This document shows, piece after piece, positions 53,848 to 63,136 of a DNA stretch of 64,000 nt. Numbering within the stretch: position 1 is the stretch's first letter; each line of letters opens with the position of its first letter. The translations under genes and the position numbers were made by a program. The notes below the pieces were generated by a model, which had not been told where the DNA came from, ran no database searches, and was given only the letters and a program-made list of their open reading frames with translations. The stretch comes from Roseobacter sp. SK209-2-6 (GTDB lineage Bacteria; Pseudomonadota; Alphaproteobacteria; Rhodobacterales; Rhodobacteraceae): the NCBI RefSeq assembly GCF_000169455.1, contig NZ_AAYC01000001.1, positions 124,001-188,000 on the forward strand, written 5' to 3'.

Positions 53848-54744
53848 TTATGATTTGTGCCGTTTCGCAAAGTCAACGAACGCCCGGACGCGGGATGGCA
53901 TGTTGCGCTTGGACAGGTAGTTAAGCGAGAATCTTGGCAGCGTAGCGGCCTGGCCTTCCAGAACCTGAATCAAGCTGCCGTCTTTCAGCGAGCATTCCGC
54001 AGAGCTTGCAAAAATGTAGGCCAGCCCAAGCCCCGCCTTTGCGCTTTCAAGGATGGAGGTCACGTCATTGGTGACGATCTTGGGGCGCGGCATCACCAAA
54101 TAGGGGCCGTCGGCACCTGTAAACACCCAGGGAGCCAGATTGTCGGCGCCTGTAATGGCAAAACAGACTCCGCTATGTGCCGCCACATCCGCAGGTTCCT
54201 CAAGCGATGGGCCTTTGGCCAGATAGTCGGGGGATGCGACAATCGCCATCTCCTGTGTGGGGCCAATTGCGATGGCATGTGTGTCAGGATCAAGCAGGAT
54301 CTCGGCACGGATTGCGGCATCAACTCCGCTAGTCACGAGGTCGACCTTGGTTTCGTCATAGATAAGTTCAATCGTCACCGCCGGATGCTCTTTTGCAAAC
54401 CCTGTGATCAGAGCATCCAGAAACAATTGGCCCGTGGCGGTCGGCGCAGTCAGCCGAAGTGTGCCCGACACACCTTCGTTCAGGTCATGCACATCCTTCA
54501 GCGCTGATTTCAGATCGTTGATCGCGGGCAGACTGCGGCGATAAAGCAGCTCTCCTGCTTTGGTCAGGGCGATGGTCCGGGTTGAGCGTTCGATCAGGCG
54601 CACACCAAGACGATCTTCAAACCTTTGTACGGCTTCACTGACCGACCCCGCACCCAGTTTCAGTTTATCGGCTGCCGCTCGAAAGCCGTTCTCTTGGGCA
54701 ACGGTCACGAATATCGAAACATCGCTCAACTCATTCCGTCTCAT
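53848..54744 (-). CDS. LysR-family regulator divergent from a YdhR-type monooxygenase gene
   Basis: 298 residues: helix-turn-helix at about 5-62 (NGFRAAADKLKLGAGSVSEA) and effector domain to the end. The divergent YdhR-like gene starts 139 bases away on the plus strand, so it is the probable target. The layout resembles regulators of small quinone or flavin stress cassettes; the inducer is unknown. First gene inside the IS3-bounded segment. Confidence 0.87.
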   Translation of the reverse strand: MRRNELSDVSIFVTVAQENGFRAAADKLKLGAGSVSEAVQRFEDRLGVRLIERSTRTIALTKAGELLYRRSLPAINDLKSALKDVHDLNEGVSGTLRLTAPTATGQLFLDALITGFAKEHPAVTIELIYDETKVDLVTSGVDAAIRAEILLDPDTHAIAIGPTQEMAIVASPDYLAKGPSLEEPADVAAHSGVCFAITGADNLAPWVFTGADGPYLVMPRPKIVTNDVTSILESAKAGLGLAYIFASSAECSLKDGSLIQVLEGQAATLPRFSLNYLSKRNMPSRVRAFVDFAKRHKS

Positions 54745-54882
54745 TGTTCGGTATTCCTTACACTGCGATCAAAAATAAGTAATTTTCCAAACAATTACCC
54801 CTGACTATCTTGTTTGGCAATGGAAATGACACGCTTCGCAACTCACCTAGCCGGAGCGAGATAAGTCAAAAGGATAAAGCAA

Positions 54883-55203
54883 ATGAGCACGATGAAAATC
54901 TGGGACCTGCACATGACCTATGACGGCCCAATGACTGAAGAATTTGCCCAAGGAACCAAACAATTGGCCGAGAGCATTGCACAGGAATCCGGCGTAATCT
55001 GGAAGATCTGGACCTTAGATGAAAACACCGGTGATTTCGGTTCAACCTACCTATTCCGAGATCTCGCAGCGCTGGAGGTCTATAAAGCGATGCACGTGAA
55101 GCGGTTGGAATCCATCGGTGTCACCGTAACGTCGGATTATGTGTTTGATATCATGGAAGACCTCAGCGCAATCACCCATGCTCCCTTGAGGGAAGTCCCT
55201 TGA
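54883..55203 (+). CDS. YdhR-family putative monooxygenase
   Basis: 106 residues with the dimeric ferredoxin-like alpha/beta-barrel pattern: KIWDLHMTYDGPMTEEFAQG, IWKIWTLDENTGDFGSTYLF and YVFDIMEDLSAITHAPL match YdhR/putative mono-oxygenase proteins. Family members are assumed to oxidise aromatic or quinone compounds without cofactors, but evidence is thin. RBS AAAGGATAAAGC upstream. The next gene follows 22 bases later. Confidence 0.83.
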   Translation: MSTMKIWDLHMTYDGPMTEEFAQGTKQLAESIAQESGVIWKIWTLDENTGDFGSTYLFRDLAALEVYKAMHVKRLESIGVTVTSDYVFDIMEDLSAITHAPLREVP

Positions 55204-55225
55204 AACAAAGGAAAGGAGTTTTCAG

Positions 55226-55606
55226 ATGAGCAACCGAACCTTCCTATCCCTTCACAGCATAATCTACGCGTTCTTCGCCTTTGCGCTGTTTTTTCTGCCC
55301 GGCTTTCTGTGGCCAAACTACGGCGTGGAGCTGAATGACCGCTATGCCTGGTTTCTGTCACAGCACAACAGTATTTTTCTTGGAGGGATTGCCATTCTGG
55401 GATTCCTGCTTCGGGAAGTGACCGATGGGACAACCATCCGGAAGCTGCTGACTGGGCTGATGGCAACCAACGCGCTTGGGTTTATCGTAACGCTATATGC
55501 CGCCATGATTGGTGTCTTCACCGGCTTTGGCTGGTCGGATCCCGCCTTCTTTGCTTTTCTTGCAGTGATGAGCTTCTTACAACTTAAGAAGTCTGATCAA
55601 GCCTGA
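55226..55606 (+). CDS. Small four-segment membrane protein
   Basis: 126 residues with about four hydrophobic segments (about 8-28, 48-64, 70-90 and 98-118; for example IIYAFFAFALFFLPGFLWP). AAAGGAG lies ten bases before the start. Not recognised beyond a DUF-like small inner-membrane protein. Likely co-transcribed with the YdhR-type gene under the LysR regulator. Confidence 0.75.
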   Translation: MSNRTFLSLHSIIYAFFAFALFFLPGFLWPNYGVELNDRYAWFLSQHNSIFLGGIAILGFLLREVTDGTTIRKLLTGLMATNALGFIVTLYAAMIGVFTGFGWSDPAFFAFLAVMSFLQLKKSDQA

Positions 55607-55675
55607 TCATCGGAAACAGAGCTCGGGGTGCTCAGCTCCGGGCATCCTCCTAAAAATCTGGCTCAATATGTACGG

Positions 55676-56503
55676 TCATGAGGCTCGCTGTCGGTGAACC
55701 TGCCTGCCGCCGCCCTCCTGCCAATATGGTCCTACTTGTCCGTGATCTGGATACCAATCAACTGAAAATCTGAGCAATGTATGAGCGGCTGCTTTGAGGA
55801 AACTGCGCTGCAGCACGGAGCGCGACCGCTTATGTCGACTTTGGGCCGTCCTTGAAGACGGCCCATAACCTAAGATTTCAATGGCCTCTGCAATCGCAAG
55901 TGCATCTTCCAACTCAACATCGAGATATCTAACAGTGCTGTCTATCTTGGTGTGGCCCAACAGGAGCTGAACTGCGCGCAGATTGCCCGTCTTCTTGTAG
56001 ATCTGGGTCACCTTGGTGCGCCGCATGGAATGGGTGCCGTATGCGCTCGCCTCCGGACCAATCGACGTCACCCAGTCACGGACAATCCGTGCATACTGAC
56101 GGGTTGAGATGTGAAGACGTTCGTGAAACCGGCCGGGCCATCTGTATTCAGATCCGACCATCAGCGGGTCTTGTATCCACTTTTCCAGTGATGTCGGCGT
56201 GCCTTATTAGATTTCGAAGCGTAAAGGTTTCTGCGTTTTGCTTTTAAAAACCCATGCGCGTTCCTTGATTTGGCCTGATGCCATAACGTCGATGATCTTC
56301 ATTTTGACCAGATCGCAGCCGCGCTGCTTGCTGTCGATTGCCAGGTTGTAGAGAGCAAGATCTCGTTGGTTATCTGCCAGCTCGAGCTGAACCCTGATTG
56401 CCCAGACATGTTTGGGCTTCAACGGTCGCTTTTGTCCAACCATGCGCCCCTTATTCCAAGCAGGACGAAGTGCACGAATGGCAGGTAAGTTGGCAATGGT
56501 CAT
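55676..56503 (-). pseudogene. Tyrosine recombinase (integrase) with two tandem TAA stops
   Basis: Starting at the ATG at 56503, the minus strand reads TIANLPAIRALRPAWNKGRM and KQRGCDLVKMKI (first catalytic Arg), reaches KPLRFEI at two consecutive TAA codons (56206-56201), then goes on in the same frame: TSLEKWIQDPLMVGSEYRWP, THSMRRTKVTQI (HxxR), LLLGHTKIDSTVRYLDVEL (His and Tyr). So the whole R-H-R-H-Y set is present in one frame interrupted only by TAATAA. Alternatively two separate ORFs (56207-56557 and 55676-56161). Related solitary integrases are common near ISs in Rhodobacterales. Confidence 0.8.
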
Positions 56504-56818
56504 GATGGTTTCTCCCATCTGCCACGACCCACCACAGCGCCAACCGGACGTTGACAATCCAAGGTAACACTCTCAGGTTCCATCGCGAACAAAGTCAGGA
56601 ACGAGCCCAAAGCACCGGATGCTGCGCCTGGCACGAAGGGCTGCGAAGCGCAGAAAGCACTATTTGCAAAGTCGCGGGATCTGGCGGCATGATGGAGGAC
56701 CTATGCCGCGAAGGAACCAGGAAGAGCAGACTTTCGCCGCGAGTGCAGCCTCAAATCAGGGCCGAACGGTACAGACTCGGACAAAGCTCACCTTGGCGAG
56801 GGTCGCGCCAATGACGGC
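56504..56818. other. Intergenic region between the integrase remnant and the VWA gene
   Basis: About 315 bases with no gene supported. Some 60-87 codon plus-strand frames are open but without any family features. Nothing regulatory recognised. Confidence 0.4.
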
Positions 56819-57682
56819 TTACTGAAAAAGCCCACTAAGATAATTTGGGAGTTCGGCTGAGACTTGATCGAGCCGATCAACCCGCAACGCCGATTGATAA
56901 AGGCGGCTAACATCATGGTCGATGCCAATGGCGGCAATGCGAAATCCCGGCGTCGTCTTTATATCAGCAATGACTGCCGCTAAATGACGCCACAAAAAAT
57001 CCGGGTGGTTTTCGCTTAGAGTGCTGTCGTCAACGGGTGCCCCATCAGTGATCACGATGACCAAATTCTGATCTGCTTCTAAGTTCTTTAGCCGCTCGGC
57101 CGCCCAGAACACGGCTTCACCGTCTATGTTTTCTTTCAGAATGTCACTTCGGAGCATGTTGTGGACTGACCAAGGCGCGCTAGGATTTGTATTTGATGCA
57201 TCGCGATAGCGAATGTGCAGAACATCATTCAAGCGCCCGGGATTTCTGGGACGCCCTCTATCAATCCAAAGCTGGCGAGATTTTCCGCCCTTCCATGCTG
57301 CTGTTGTGAAACCGAGAATTTCAAATCGTACGTCCAGTCTGCTCAAGAAATCGCTGACCATTTGGACCACTAGACAGGCAACTATCGCCCTTTGGCCCTT
57401 AAGCGATCCGGAATGGTCTACGACGAGCGAAACGGCGGTCGTTTCACCAAGATTGGCGTTGTGCGAGAGGATAGCGTCGATGTGGCTCAATGAATTCAAG
57501 CTGGTCTTTGTTCGATGCACCGCAGTTGCTCTTTCGAAGGCTTTGACTTGCTCCTCCAGCGACTTTCTGTCGACGGAAGAAAGCTCTTGGCTCAATTCTT
57601 CGCCGGTAATCTCAACATCATAAGCGGTCGAATAGATAGAGTACTCTCGGTCATCACCGTTTTTTTCCCAAAACCAGCTCAT
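56819..57682 (-). CDS. Orphan CobT-like von Willebrand A (VWA) domain protein
   Basis: 287 residues from the ATG at 57682 (GGTGG seven bases before); an upstream ATG at 57892 adds 70 residues of dubious coding quality. Residues about 82-285 match the C-terminal VWA domain of the CobT subunit of aerobic cobaltochelatase: MIDAS DHSGS at 89-93, EILGFTTAAWKGGKSRQLWI, NPGRLNDVLHI, LKENIDGEAVFWA and TDGAPVDDSTLS at 212-223. The acidic CobT N-terminus is missing and is replaced by about 80 residues of unknown type. No CobN or CobS/AAA+ partner is nearby. Confidence 0.85.
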   Translation of the reverse strand: MSWFWEKNGDDREYSIYSTAYDVEITGEELSQELSSVDRKSLEEQVKAFERATAVHRTKTSLNSLSHIDAILSHNANLGETTAVSLVVDHSGSLKGQRAIVACLVVQMVSDFLSRLDVRFEILGFTTAAWKGGKSRQLWIDRGRPRNPGRLNDVLHIRYRDASNTNPSAPWSVHNMLRSDILKENIDGEAVFWAAERLKNLEADQNLVIVITDGAPVDDSTLSENHPDFLWRHLAAVIADIKTTPGFRIAAIGIDHDVSRLYQSALRVDRLDQVSAELPNYLSGLFQ

Positions 57683-58064
57683 TGGAGACCACCTGCGAAA
57701 ACGTCCGTCGATTGAAAAGCGGACTTTGGTTGATTCCGCAGCATCGGTCAATATGGGCTCGCCGCCGCCATGCGGCGATGCGGTAGCACGGTTGCAGCAA
57801 AGCCGCTCCAGGTCTCGGCTGCAGAATGGCGCTAGCAGCTCAATGCAGTCATTGGATGGACGCACTGCTTCCAGTATACCGCAACCGTACAACTTTCAGC
57901 GGATCTTCCCGAAAGCGGCCCTTCGTTGGCCCTAGTGAACACTCCTCATTGCTGCGGGCTCACCGGGGGCAGCGAAGCGCAGAAAACGGGCTTTGCTAAC
58001 CTTCCATTTGCAGCCCTCTAGACCGGCCATTTGACGTGCCGTCCCAGGTATGCAGACATCGGTT
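57683..58064. other. Intergenic region between the VWA gene and a LysR gene
   Basis: About 380 bases. The minus-strand frame of the VWA gene stays open back to 57892, but with an odd composition. Two AAAGCGG words (57716-57724 and 57912-57920) are here. A VWA promoter is expected but not identified. Confidence 0.4.
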
Positions 58065-59012
58065 TCAAGCTTGGTTTAGCAGGGATTTTAGTTCAGCCCC
58101 AAACCAGGTGACGAAGCTGGAGGCGGGTTGAGTGAAACCGATGGCTTCAGGAGCAAGGAACTGAAAGACGCGCTCGCAGGGCAAACGAGATTCATAGGGT
58201 TCAACCAAAAAACCCTTTCCAAGTGCGTCCATTACATAGACGTCACGCAGCAGGGCAAAACCTTGCCCCGAGATCGCTGCCTGAAGGATCATATCTGCAT
58301 TGTTGAAGGTCAGGCGCGGTCGCGCTTCGAATGGGTGCCCGGCAAGAAAGGTAGAAAAGTATTTGGCCCAATGAACGGTTTCATCTTCGTGGATAAGTTG
58401 CGCCTGTAAAAGCAGCCTGACATCTGGGCCGTCGTCCGGCTGCAACAGGCCCGTCAGGGAGGCCAGGTAGTCAGGGGAGCATACCACCCTCATGTGTTCT
58501 TGGGGCACGGGAACCAGGGCATTGCCATTTACATCTGCCTCCTGCGAATGAGAGCGTGGAAGCAGACGCAATGCGACATCAATCCGCTCTTCCTCCAGGT
58601 TCACAAAACGGTTTGCAGCGCAGATCCTGACATTGATTTCAGGGGACCGCCGGAGAAAACCATCAAGCCTGGGCTGTAGAACGATGGAGGCAAGAGAGGG
58701 GGCTATTCCTATCGAAAGAACCTTTTGATGATACTGGCTCCCCACCAAATGACCAATATGTTCCAGCTGATATGTTACTGCGCGAATGTCTGGAATAATT
58801 GCACGCAGAAACTCTGTCGGTTCCAGGTTTCTCCCCTTCGCACGAAACAGCTTTGCACTCCACCTATCCTCTAACTTACTGATATGATAAGATACTGTAG
58901 GTTGCGCCAAATTGAGTTCTCGCGCCGCAGCGGAGATCGAATTAAGCCGTGCAACCGCATCTAGCGATCGTGCTTCTTGCAGCGTTGGGATGAATCTACG
59001 TGGGGCACTCAT
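58065..59012 (-). CDS. LysR-family regulator divergent from the ABC transporter
   Basis: 315 residues: helix-turn-helix at about 12-70 (LNSISAAARELNLAQPTVSY) and effector domain at about 95-310. It is divergent from the substrate-binding protein gene that starts 115 bases away and presumably regulates the importer and the C26 hydrolase in response to the imported compound or product. Confidence 0.87.
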   Translation of the reverse strand: MSAPRRFIPTLQEARSLDAVARLNSISAAARELNLAQPTVSYHISKLEDRWSAKLFRAKGRNLEPTEFLRAIIPDIRAVTYQLEHIGHLVGSQYHQKVLSIGIAPSLASIVLQPRLDGFLRRSPEINVRICAANRFVNLEEERIDVALRLLPRSHSQEADVNGNALVPVPQEHMRVVCSPDYLASLTGLLQPDDGPDVRLLLQAQLIHEDETVHWAKYFSTFLAGHPFEARPRLTFNNADMILQAAISGQGFALLRDVYVMDALGKGFLVEPYESRLPCERVFQFLAPEAIGFTQPASSFVTWFGAELKSLLNQA

Positions 59013-59126
59013 GCTCGATTCATAGATGTTCTCTATAGGATTTTCAACTTTACTGATTTGTCAGAAGCCACCCGCAAGGCGAATAATCAGCCAGGTTTTG
59101 GTTCCAGTCAAAATGGGAGGATGGAC

Positions 59127-59963
59127 ATGACAATTTCAAGGAGAACGGCGATCAAAGGCTTGGCTGCGGCGCTTTCAGTGAGCTTCAGCGGGTTGGCCGC
59201 TCAGGCCGGAGAAACGCTTGATCGCATTCTAAGCGACGGCGTGTTGACCGTCGGCACCAATTCGGACTACCGCCCCAATTCCTTCATGAATGACAATAAT
59301 GAACTCGACGGGTTTGATATTGCGGTTTCCAAGGAAGTTGCCGCACGCTTGGGGGTCGACGTTAAATTCGTAACTCCTGGATGGGAGGTCATGACCGCAG
59401 GGCGATGGGCTGGTCGCTGGGACATGGTAGTTGGCTCGATGACGCCGACAAAGGCCCGCGCCGAGGTTCTGGACTTTCCGGCGATCTATTACTTCAGCCC
59501 CGCTGCTTTTGCCGTGCACAAGACATCGTCCGCCGAAAAACCGGGCGATCTGGATGGAAAAATCGTGGGCGTAGTTTCCGCCTCAACATACAACCGATAT
59601 CTGGAGCACGATCTGAAGCTCGACGTTGTAGGAATGCCTGCCTTTACCTATGATGTCACTCCCGGTGAGATCCGGGCCTATAGCGATGTGAACGAGTTTG
59701 ATGACCTTGCCCTTGGCGATGGCGCGCGGCTCCATGCGGTGTTGCAATCGGTACCGGTTATCGGCGAAGCGGTTGCTGTTGGCCTTCCGATCAAACAGTT
59801 GGGAGAGCCAGTCTTCTTTGAACCACTCGCGCTGGCCACCGACAAGGGGGATGCAGAGCTGAATGCCCGCCTGCACAATATCATCGAAGAGATGAAGAGC
59901 GACGGTACATTGGCCAAACTGTCGGTCAAATGGCACGGCACTGACCTCGTCAGCACCAACTAA
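59127..59963 (+). CDS. Amino-acid ABC transporter substrate-binding protein
   Basis: 278 residues from the ATG at 59127, six bases after GGGAGG. The N-terminus MTISRRTAIKGLAAALSVSF has a twin arginine before the hydrophobic stretch, so it may be exported through Tat. The body is a family 3 (polar amino acid) binding fold: LTVGTNSDYRPNSFMNDNNE, GFDIAVSKEVAARLGVD, and GKIVGVVSASTYNRYLEHD. It would bind an amino acid or a related amine in the periplasm. Followed ten bases later by the permease. Confidence 0.88.
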   Translation: MTISRRTAIKGLAAALSVSFSGLAAQAGETLDRILSDGVLTVGTNSDYRPNSFMNDNNELDGFDIAVSKEVAARLGVDVKFVTPGWEVMTAGRWAGRWDMVVGSMTPTKARAEVLDFPAIYYFSPAAFAVHKTSSAEKPGDLDGKIVGVVSASTYNRYLEHDLKLDVVGMPAFTYDVTPGEIRAYSDVNEFDDLALGDGARLHAVLQSVPVIGEAVAVGLPIKQLGEPVFFEPLALATDKGDAELNARLHNIIEEMKSDGTLAKLSVKWHGTDLVSTN

Positions 59964-59972
59964 GGCAAGCCA

Positions 59973-60947
59973 ATGGTCACATTGTTCAAAAGCCGCTTCC
60001 AGCATGGGCCGGAGCGGCTGAAGCTGGCAGCAGGTCTTGCGCTATCCGTTTTTGCGGCCACTTTCCTGCTGTCTGCCAATCAGGGGGCCTTGGGCGATCT
60101 GCTATTGCCCGCCATGCGGCCTGAGACCCTGGCCGGAACCTGGGGGCGGTTTTCAGTGGCATTGGTGGCCTTTCTCATCGGGGGGGGCGTGGTCTACGCC
60201 CTCCTTGGCCTTCGGCGCCGCCTGCAGGCCTATCTGACCTGGGCTGTGCTGGCCGCTATTGCTCTTGGGCTATTCTATTCCTTTGATCTGAGTTTTGGTT
60301 TCATTGGCAAGAAACTGCCCTATCTCTTGTCGCAGGGGGCGGTCACTACGCTCTATGTCTCAGCGATTTCGATCACGCTGGCCTTTGTCTTTGCCCTTGC
60401 CGGGGCAACTGCAAAACTCTCCGGCATTGGCATTCTTGAAGGTATCGGGTCGTTCTATACTTCGTATTTTCGCGGTACGCCGCTCTTGGTGCAGCTGTTC
60501 CTGATCTACCTGGGACTGCCGCAGATTGGCTTTGTCGTGGATCCAGTGCCTGCGGCGATTGCCGCGCTTTCGCTGGTCTATGGTGCCTATATGACAGAGA
60601 TCTTCCGCTCCGGAATTCAATCGCTCCCCGCGGGCCAGTGGGAGGCCGCCGATGCTTTGGGTCTGCACCGCATGGTGACCTTCCGCAAGGTGATCCTGCC
60701 GCAGGCAATGCGCGTTATCATCCCCCCGACCGGTAATCAGTTCATCGCCATGCTAAAGGACAGCTCCCTTGTAAGTGTTGTCGGGGTTTGGGACCTGATG
60801 TTCCTGGCCCGCACCGTTGGCCGGTCTGATTTCAAAATCCTCGAAATGCTGATCACAGCCTCGATCGTCTACTGGCTGATGTCGATTGTCCTGGAGCTCG
60901 TCCAAAAGCGGATTGAACTGCATTTCTCCAAATCCCTGATCCGCTAA
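59973..60947 (+). CDS. Amino-acid ABC transporter permease
   Basis: 324 residues, about eight membrane segments: an N-terminal extension with two or three segments (to about 100), then the HisM/GlnP-type core with TTLYVSAISITLAFVFALAG, GSFYTSYFRGTPLLVQLFLI and the EAA loop EAADALGLHRMVTFRKVILP. One permease gene may act as a homodimer. The operon has no ATP-binding subunit. Confidence 0.9.
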   Translation: MVTLFKSRFQHGPERLKLAAGLALSVFAATFLLSANQGALGDLLLPAMRPETLAGTWGRFSVALVAFLIGGGVVYALLGLRRRLQAYLTWAVLAAIALGLFYSFDLSFGFIGKKLPYLLSQGAVTTLYVSAISITLAFVFALAGATAKLSGIGILEGIGSFYTSYFRGTPLLVQLFLIYLGLPQIGFVVDPVPAAIAALSLVYGAYMTEIFRSGIQSLPAGQWEAADALGLHRMVTFRKVILPQAMRVIIPPTGNQFIAMLKDSSLVSVVGVWDLMFLARTVGRSDFKILEMLITASIVYWLMSIVLELVQKRIELHFSKSLIR

Positions 60948-60976
60948 CCGCAAGAACAGAAAGAAATACTGTCAAG

Positions 60977-61762
60977 ATGACTGCCTATTGTGACTGTACG
61001 TTAAGAGTGGCCGTGATGGCCAACTCGGGGTTTGACTCGGGCATTGGCCTGACACGGCAAACCCTGGACGACAAATACCTGACGGCCGCGCTCGAAGGTT
61101 GCAGCGCTCTACCGATTATCGTTCCGACCCTCTCCAGTTCGGCGCAACTGGAGGCCTTCCTTGACCTGGTTGATGGGGTCATTCTGACCGGCGATCAATC
61201 AAATATCGAACCTGACGTTTATGGCGCTACCGGCGACCGTCAGAGCCACGGCCCTTTTGATCCGCAACGGGATGCATCGGCGCTCTATATGGTCAACGCG
61301 GCCTGCAAGAGGAAACTGCCCCTACTTGGCATTTGCCGTGGCATGCAAGAGATAAATGTCGCCTTTGGGGGCACTATCCGCACAGGGTTTGCCGGAAGCG
61401 CTGACTACCCGGACCATCCACGGTTGCCCAAAGTCACGGACCCGGACCTTGTCTATCGGGAAGCACACCCGGTGAGTGTGAACCCCGAAACCCAACTGGG
61501 TGCCGCCATTGGCAAGCCACGTGTGTTTGTGAATTCTGTACATATACAGGCTGTTGAGGAACTGGCCAAAGACTTGACGCCCGTAGCCCTATCCGATGAT
61601 GGGATCGTCGAAGCCTTTGAACACAGTTCGGGCGAGCCAATTATTGGGGTTCAATGGCACCCGGAATACAGGGCTACTGAAAGGCCCTTGTCCGCGGCCT
61701 TGTTTTCCCATTTTGCCCGTCTCATGAAGGGCCGCAAAGAAAGCGCTCCATACATTTTGTGA
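60977..61762 (+). CDS. Class I glutamine amidotransferase-like hydrolase (peptidase C26, PuuD-like)
   Basis: 261 residues. Nucleophile Cys120 in LGICRGMQEINV, His228 and Glu230 in GVQWHPEY, and the GVILTGDQSNIEPDVY loop typical of gamma-glutamyl-GABA hydrolases. Family members split gamma-glutamyl amides in polyamine or amine degradation. Its place 30 bases after the importer suggests the transported compound is a gamma-glutamyl conjugate or an amine handled by gamma-glutamylation, but no glutamylating enzyme is in the segment. Confidence 0.86.
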   Translation: MTAYCDCTLRVAVMANSGFDSGIGLTRQTLDDKYLTAALEGCSALPIIVPTLSSSAQLEAFLDLVDGVILTGDQSNIEPDVYGATGDRQSHGPFDPQRDASALYMVNAACKRKLPLLGICRGMQEINVAFGGTIRTGFAGSADYPDHPRLPKVTDPDLVYREAHPVSVNPETQLGAAIGKPRVFVNSVHIQAVEELAKDLTPVALSDDGIVEAFEHSSGEPIIGVQWHPEYRATERPLSAALFSHFARLMKGRKESAPYIL

Positions 61763-62084
61763 CGTTGGTTCCGTTGGATAGCGGTTCTTCACCTTCCAAC
61801 TTTTCAAGGTCGCCATGTCCGCTCAGTATAACCGCTAGCATTCTATTTGGGGTTTCTGAGGCTCTGTGAGCCTTCTCTAAATCTCCTTAAAATACCGCAA
61901 AATTCTGATTCTTTTTGCGTTGGTGTGCCTATCGCTTTGCGACAATTTAGCGATGCCATTGGTGGTTTCTGTTTGGATCGACTGACTAAAGGTTGAACAA
62001 AAAGCAGCCATTCGTGCAGTCGTGGTGATGAGCCTCCCCAACTGAACTGGTCCACCCCTATTTTAAGGAACCGGAGGGCCAAGA

Positions 62085-62369
62085 ATGGCGAACAAGCGAC
62101 CGAAGCCCGAAGAGATTGTCTCGAAGTTGCGGCAGGTTGAAGTTCTGATGGGGCAAGGCATGCGCCGTCTGGACGCGATCAGACAGATCGGCGTTGTCGA
62201 ACAGACCTATTATCGCTGGCGCAAGCAATACGGCGGAATGGGCGTAGATCAACTGAAGGAACTGAAGCGTCTTCAGAAGGAGAACGACCGGTTGAGGCGA
62301 GCTGTGTCTGACCTGACGCTCGACAAGCTGATCTTTAGGGAAGCTGCGAAGGGAGTGATGGCCGTCTAG
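62085..62369 (+). CDS. IS3-family transposase OrfA, right copy
   Basis: 94 residues, identical to the left copy at the protein level up to residue 86; the end reads LIFREAAKGVMAV. This is the more usual form for the family, so the left copy carries the altered version. A -1 frameshift into OrfB would normally occur near the end. Confidence 0.88.
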   Translation: MANKRPKPEEIVSKLRQVEVLMGQGMRRLDAIRQIGVVEQTYYRWRKQYGGMGVDQLKELKRLQKENDRLRRAVSDLTLDKLIFREAAKGVMAV

Positions 62370-62641
62370 GAATTGATCCTGTGGATCAATTCAGGCCCGA
62401 ACGGGCGGAGCCCCTGAGCCCCGCTCGTCTTCGTGCTTGCATCGACCATGTCCGCAGCCAGTTCAAAGTGTCTGAGCGCAGGGCCTGCCGCACTCTGGGT
62501 CAGCATCGAACGACGCAGCGCAAGGTGCCCCAAGGCCGGGCCGATGAAGAGCGTCTGACCGACGACATCATCGAACTGGCCGACCAATAGGGGCGCTATG
62601 GCTACCGCATGGTCACTGGCCTGCTGACCAACGCAGGCTGG

Positions 62642-62682
62642 CCCCCTCTCGGCAGATCGCTTCGCAATTGCCTGCCGGGCAA
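62642..62682 (+). repeat. 41-nt hairpin insertion A in the right transposase
   Basis: Identical in sequence and place to the insert at 52704-52744, offset by 9,938 bases, showing that it was present before the two elements separated. Confidence 0.75.
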
Positions 62683-63095
62683 TGTGTGAACCACAAGCGG
62701 GTCGAGCGTATCTGGCGGCGTGAAGGGCAGAAGGTTCCAGCTAAGCAACCGAAGAAGGGGCGGCTCTGGCTGAATGACGGATCATGCGTGCGGCTGCGGC
62801 CGGAATATCAGAACCATGTCTGGTCCTATGACTTCGTTCATTGCCGGACAGATGACGGGAAGGCGTTCCGGACGCTGAACATCATTGATGAGCACAGCCG
62901 GGAATGCCTGGCGATCAAGGTGAAGCGAAAGCTGAACTCTGTAGACGTGATTGATGCCCTGACGGATCTGTTCATCCTGCGTGGGGCGCCAGCCTTCATC
63001 CGGTCAGACAACGGTCCTGAGTTTGTGGCTCAAGCTGCCCGGAACTGGATTGCGGCCGTGGGTGCCAAGACCACCTATATCGAGCCTGGCTCACC

Positions 63096-63136
63096 CCTCT
63101 CGGGACATCGCCATGCGATGCCCTGCCGGGCAGTGC
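63096..63136 (+). repeat. 41-nt hairpin insertion B in the right transposase
   Basis: Identical to the insert at 53158-53198; related to insertion A but not identical to it. Confidence 0.75.
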
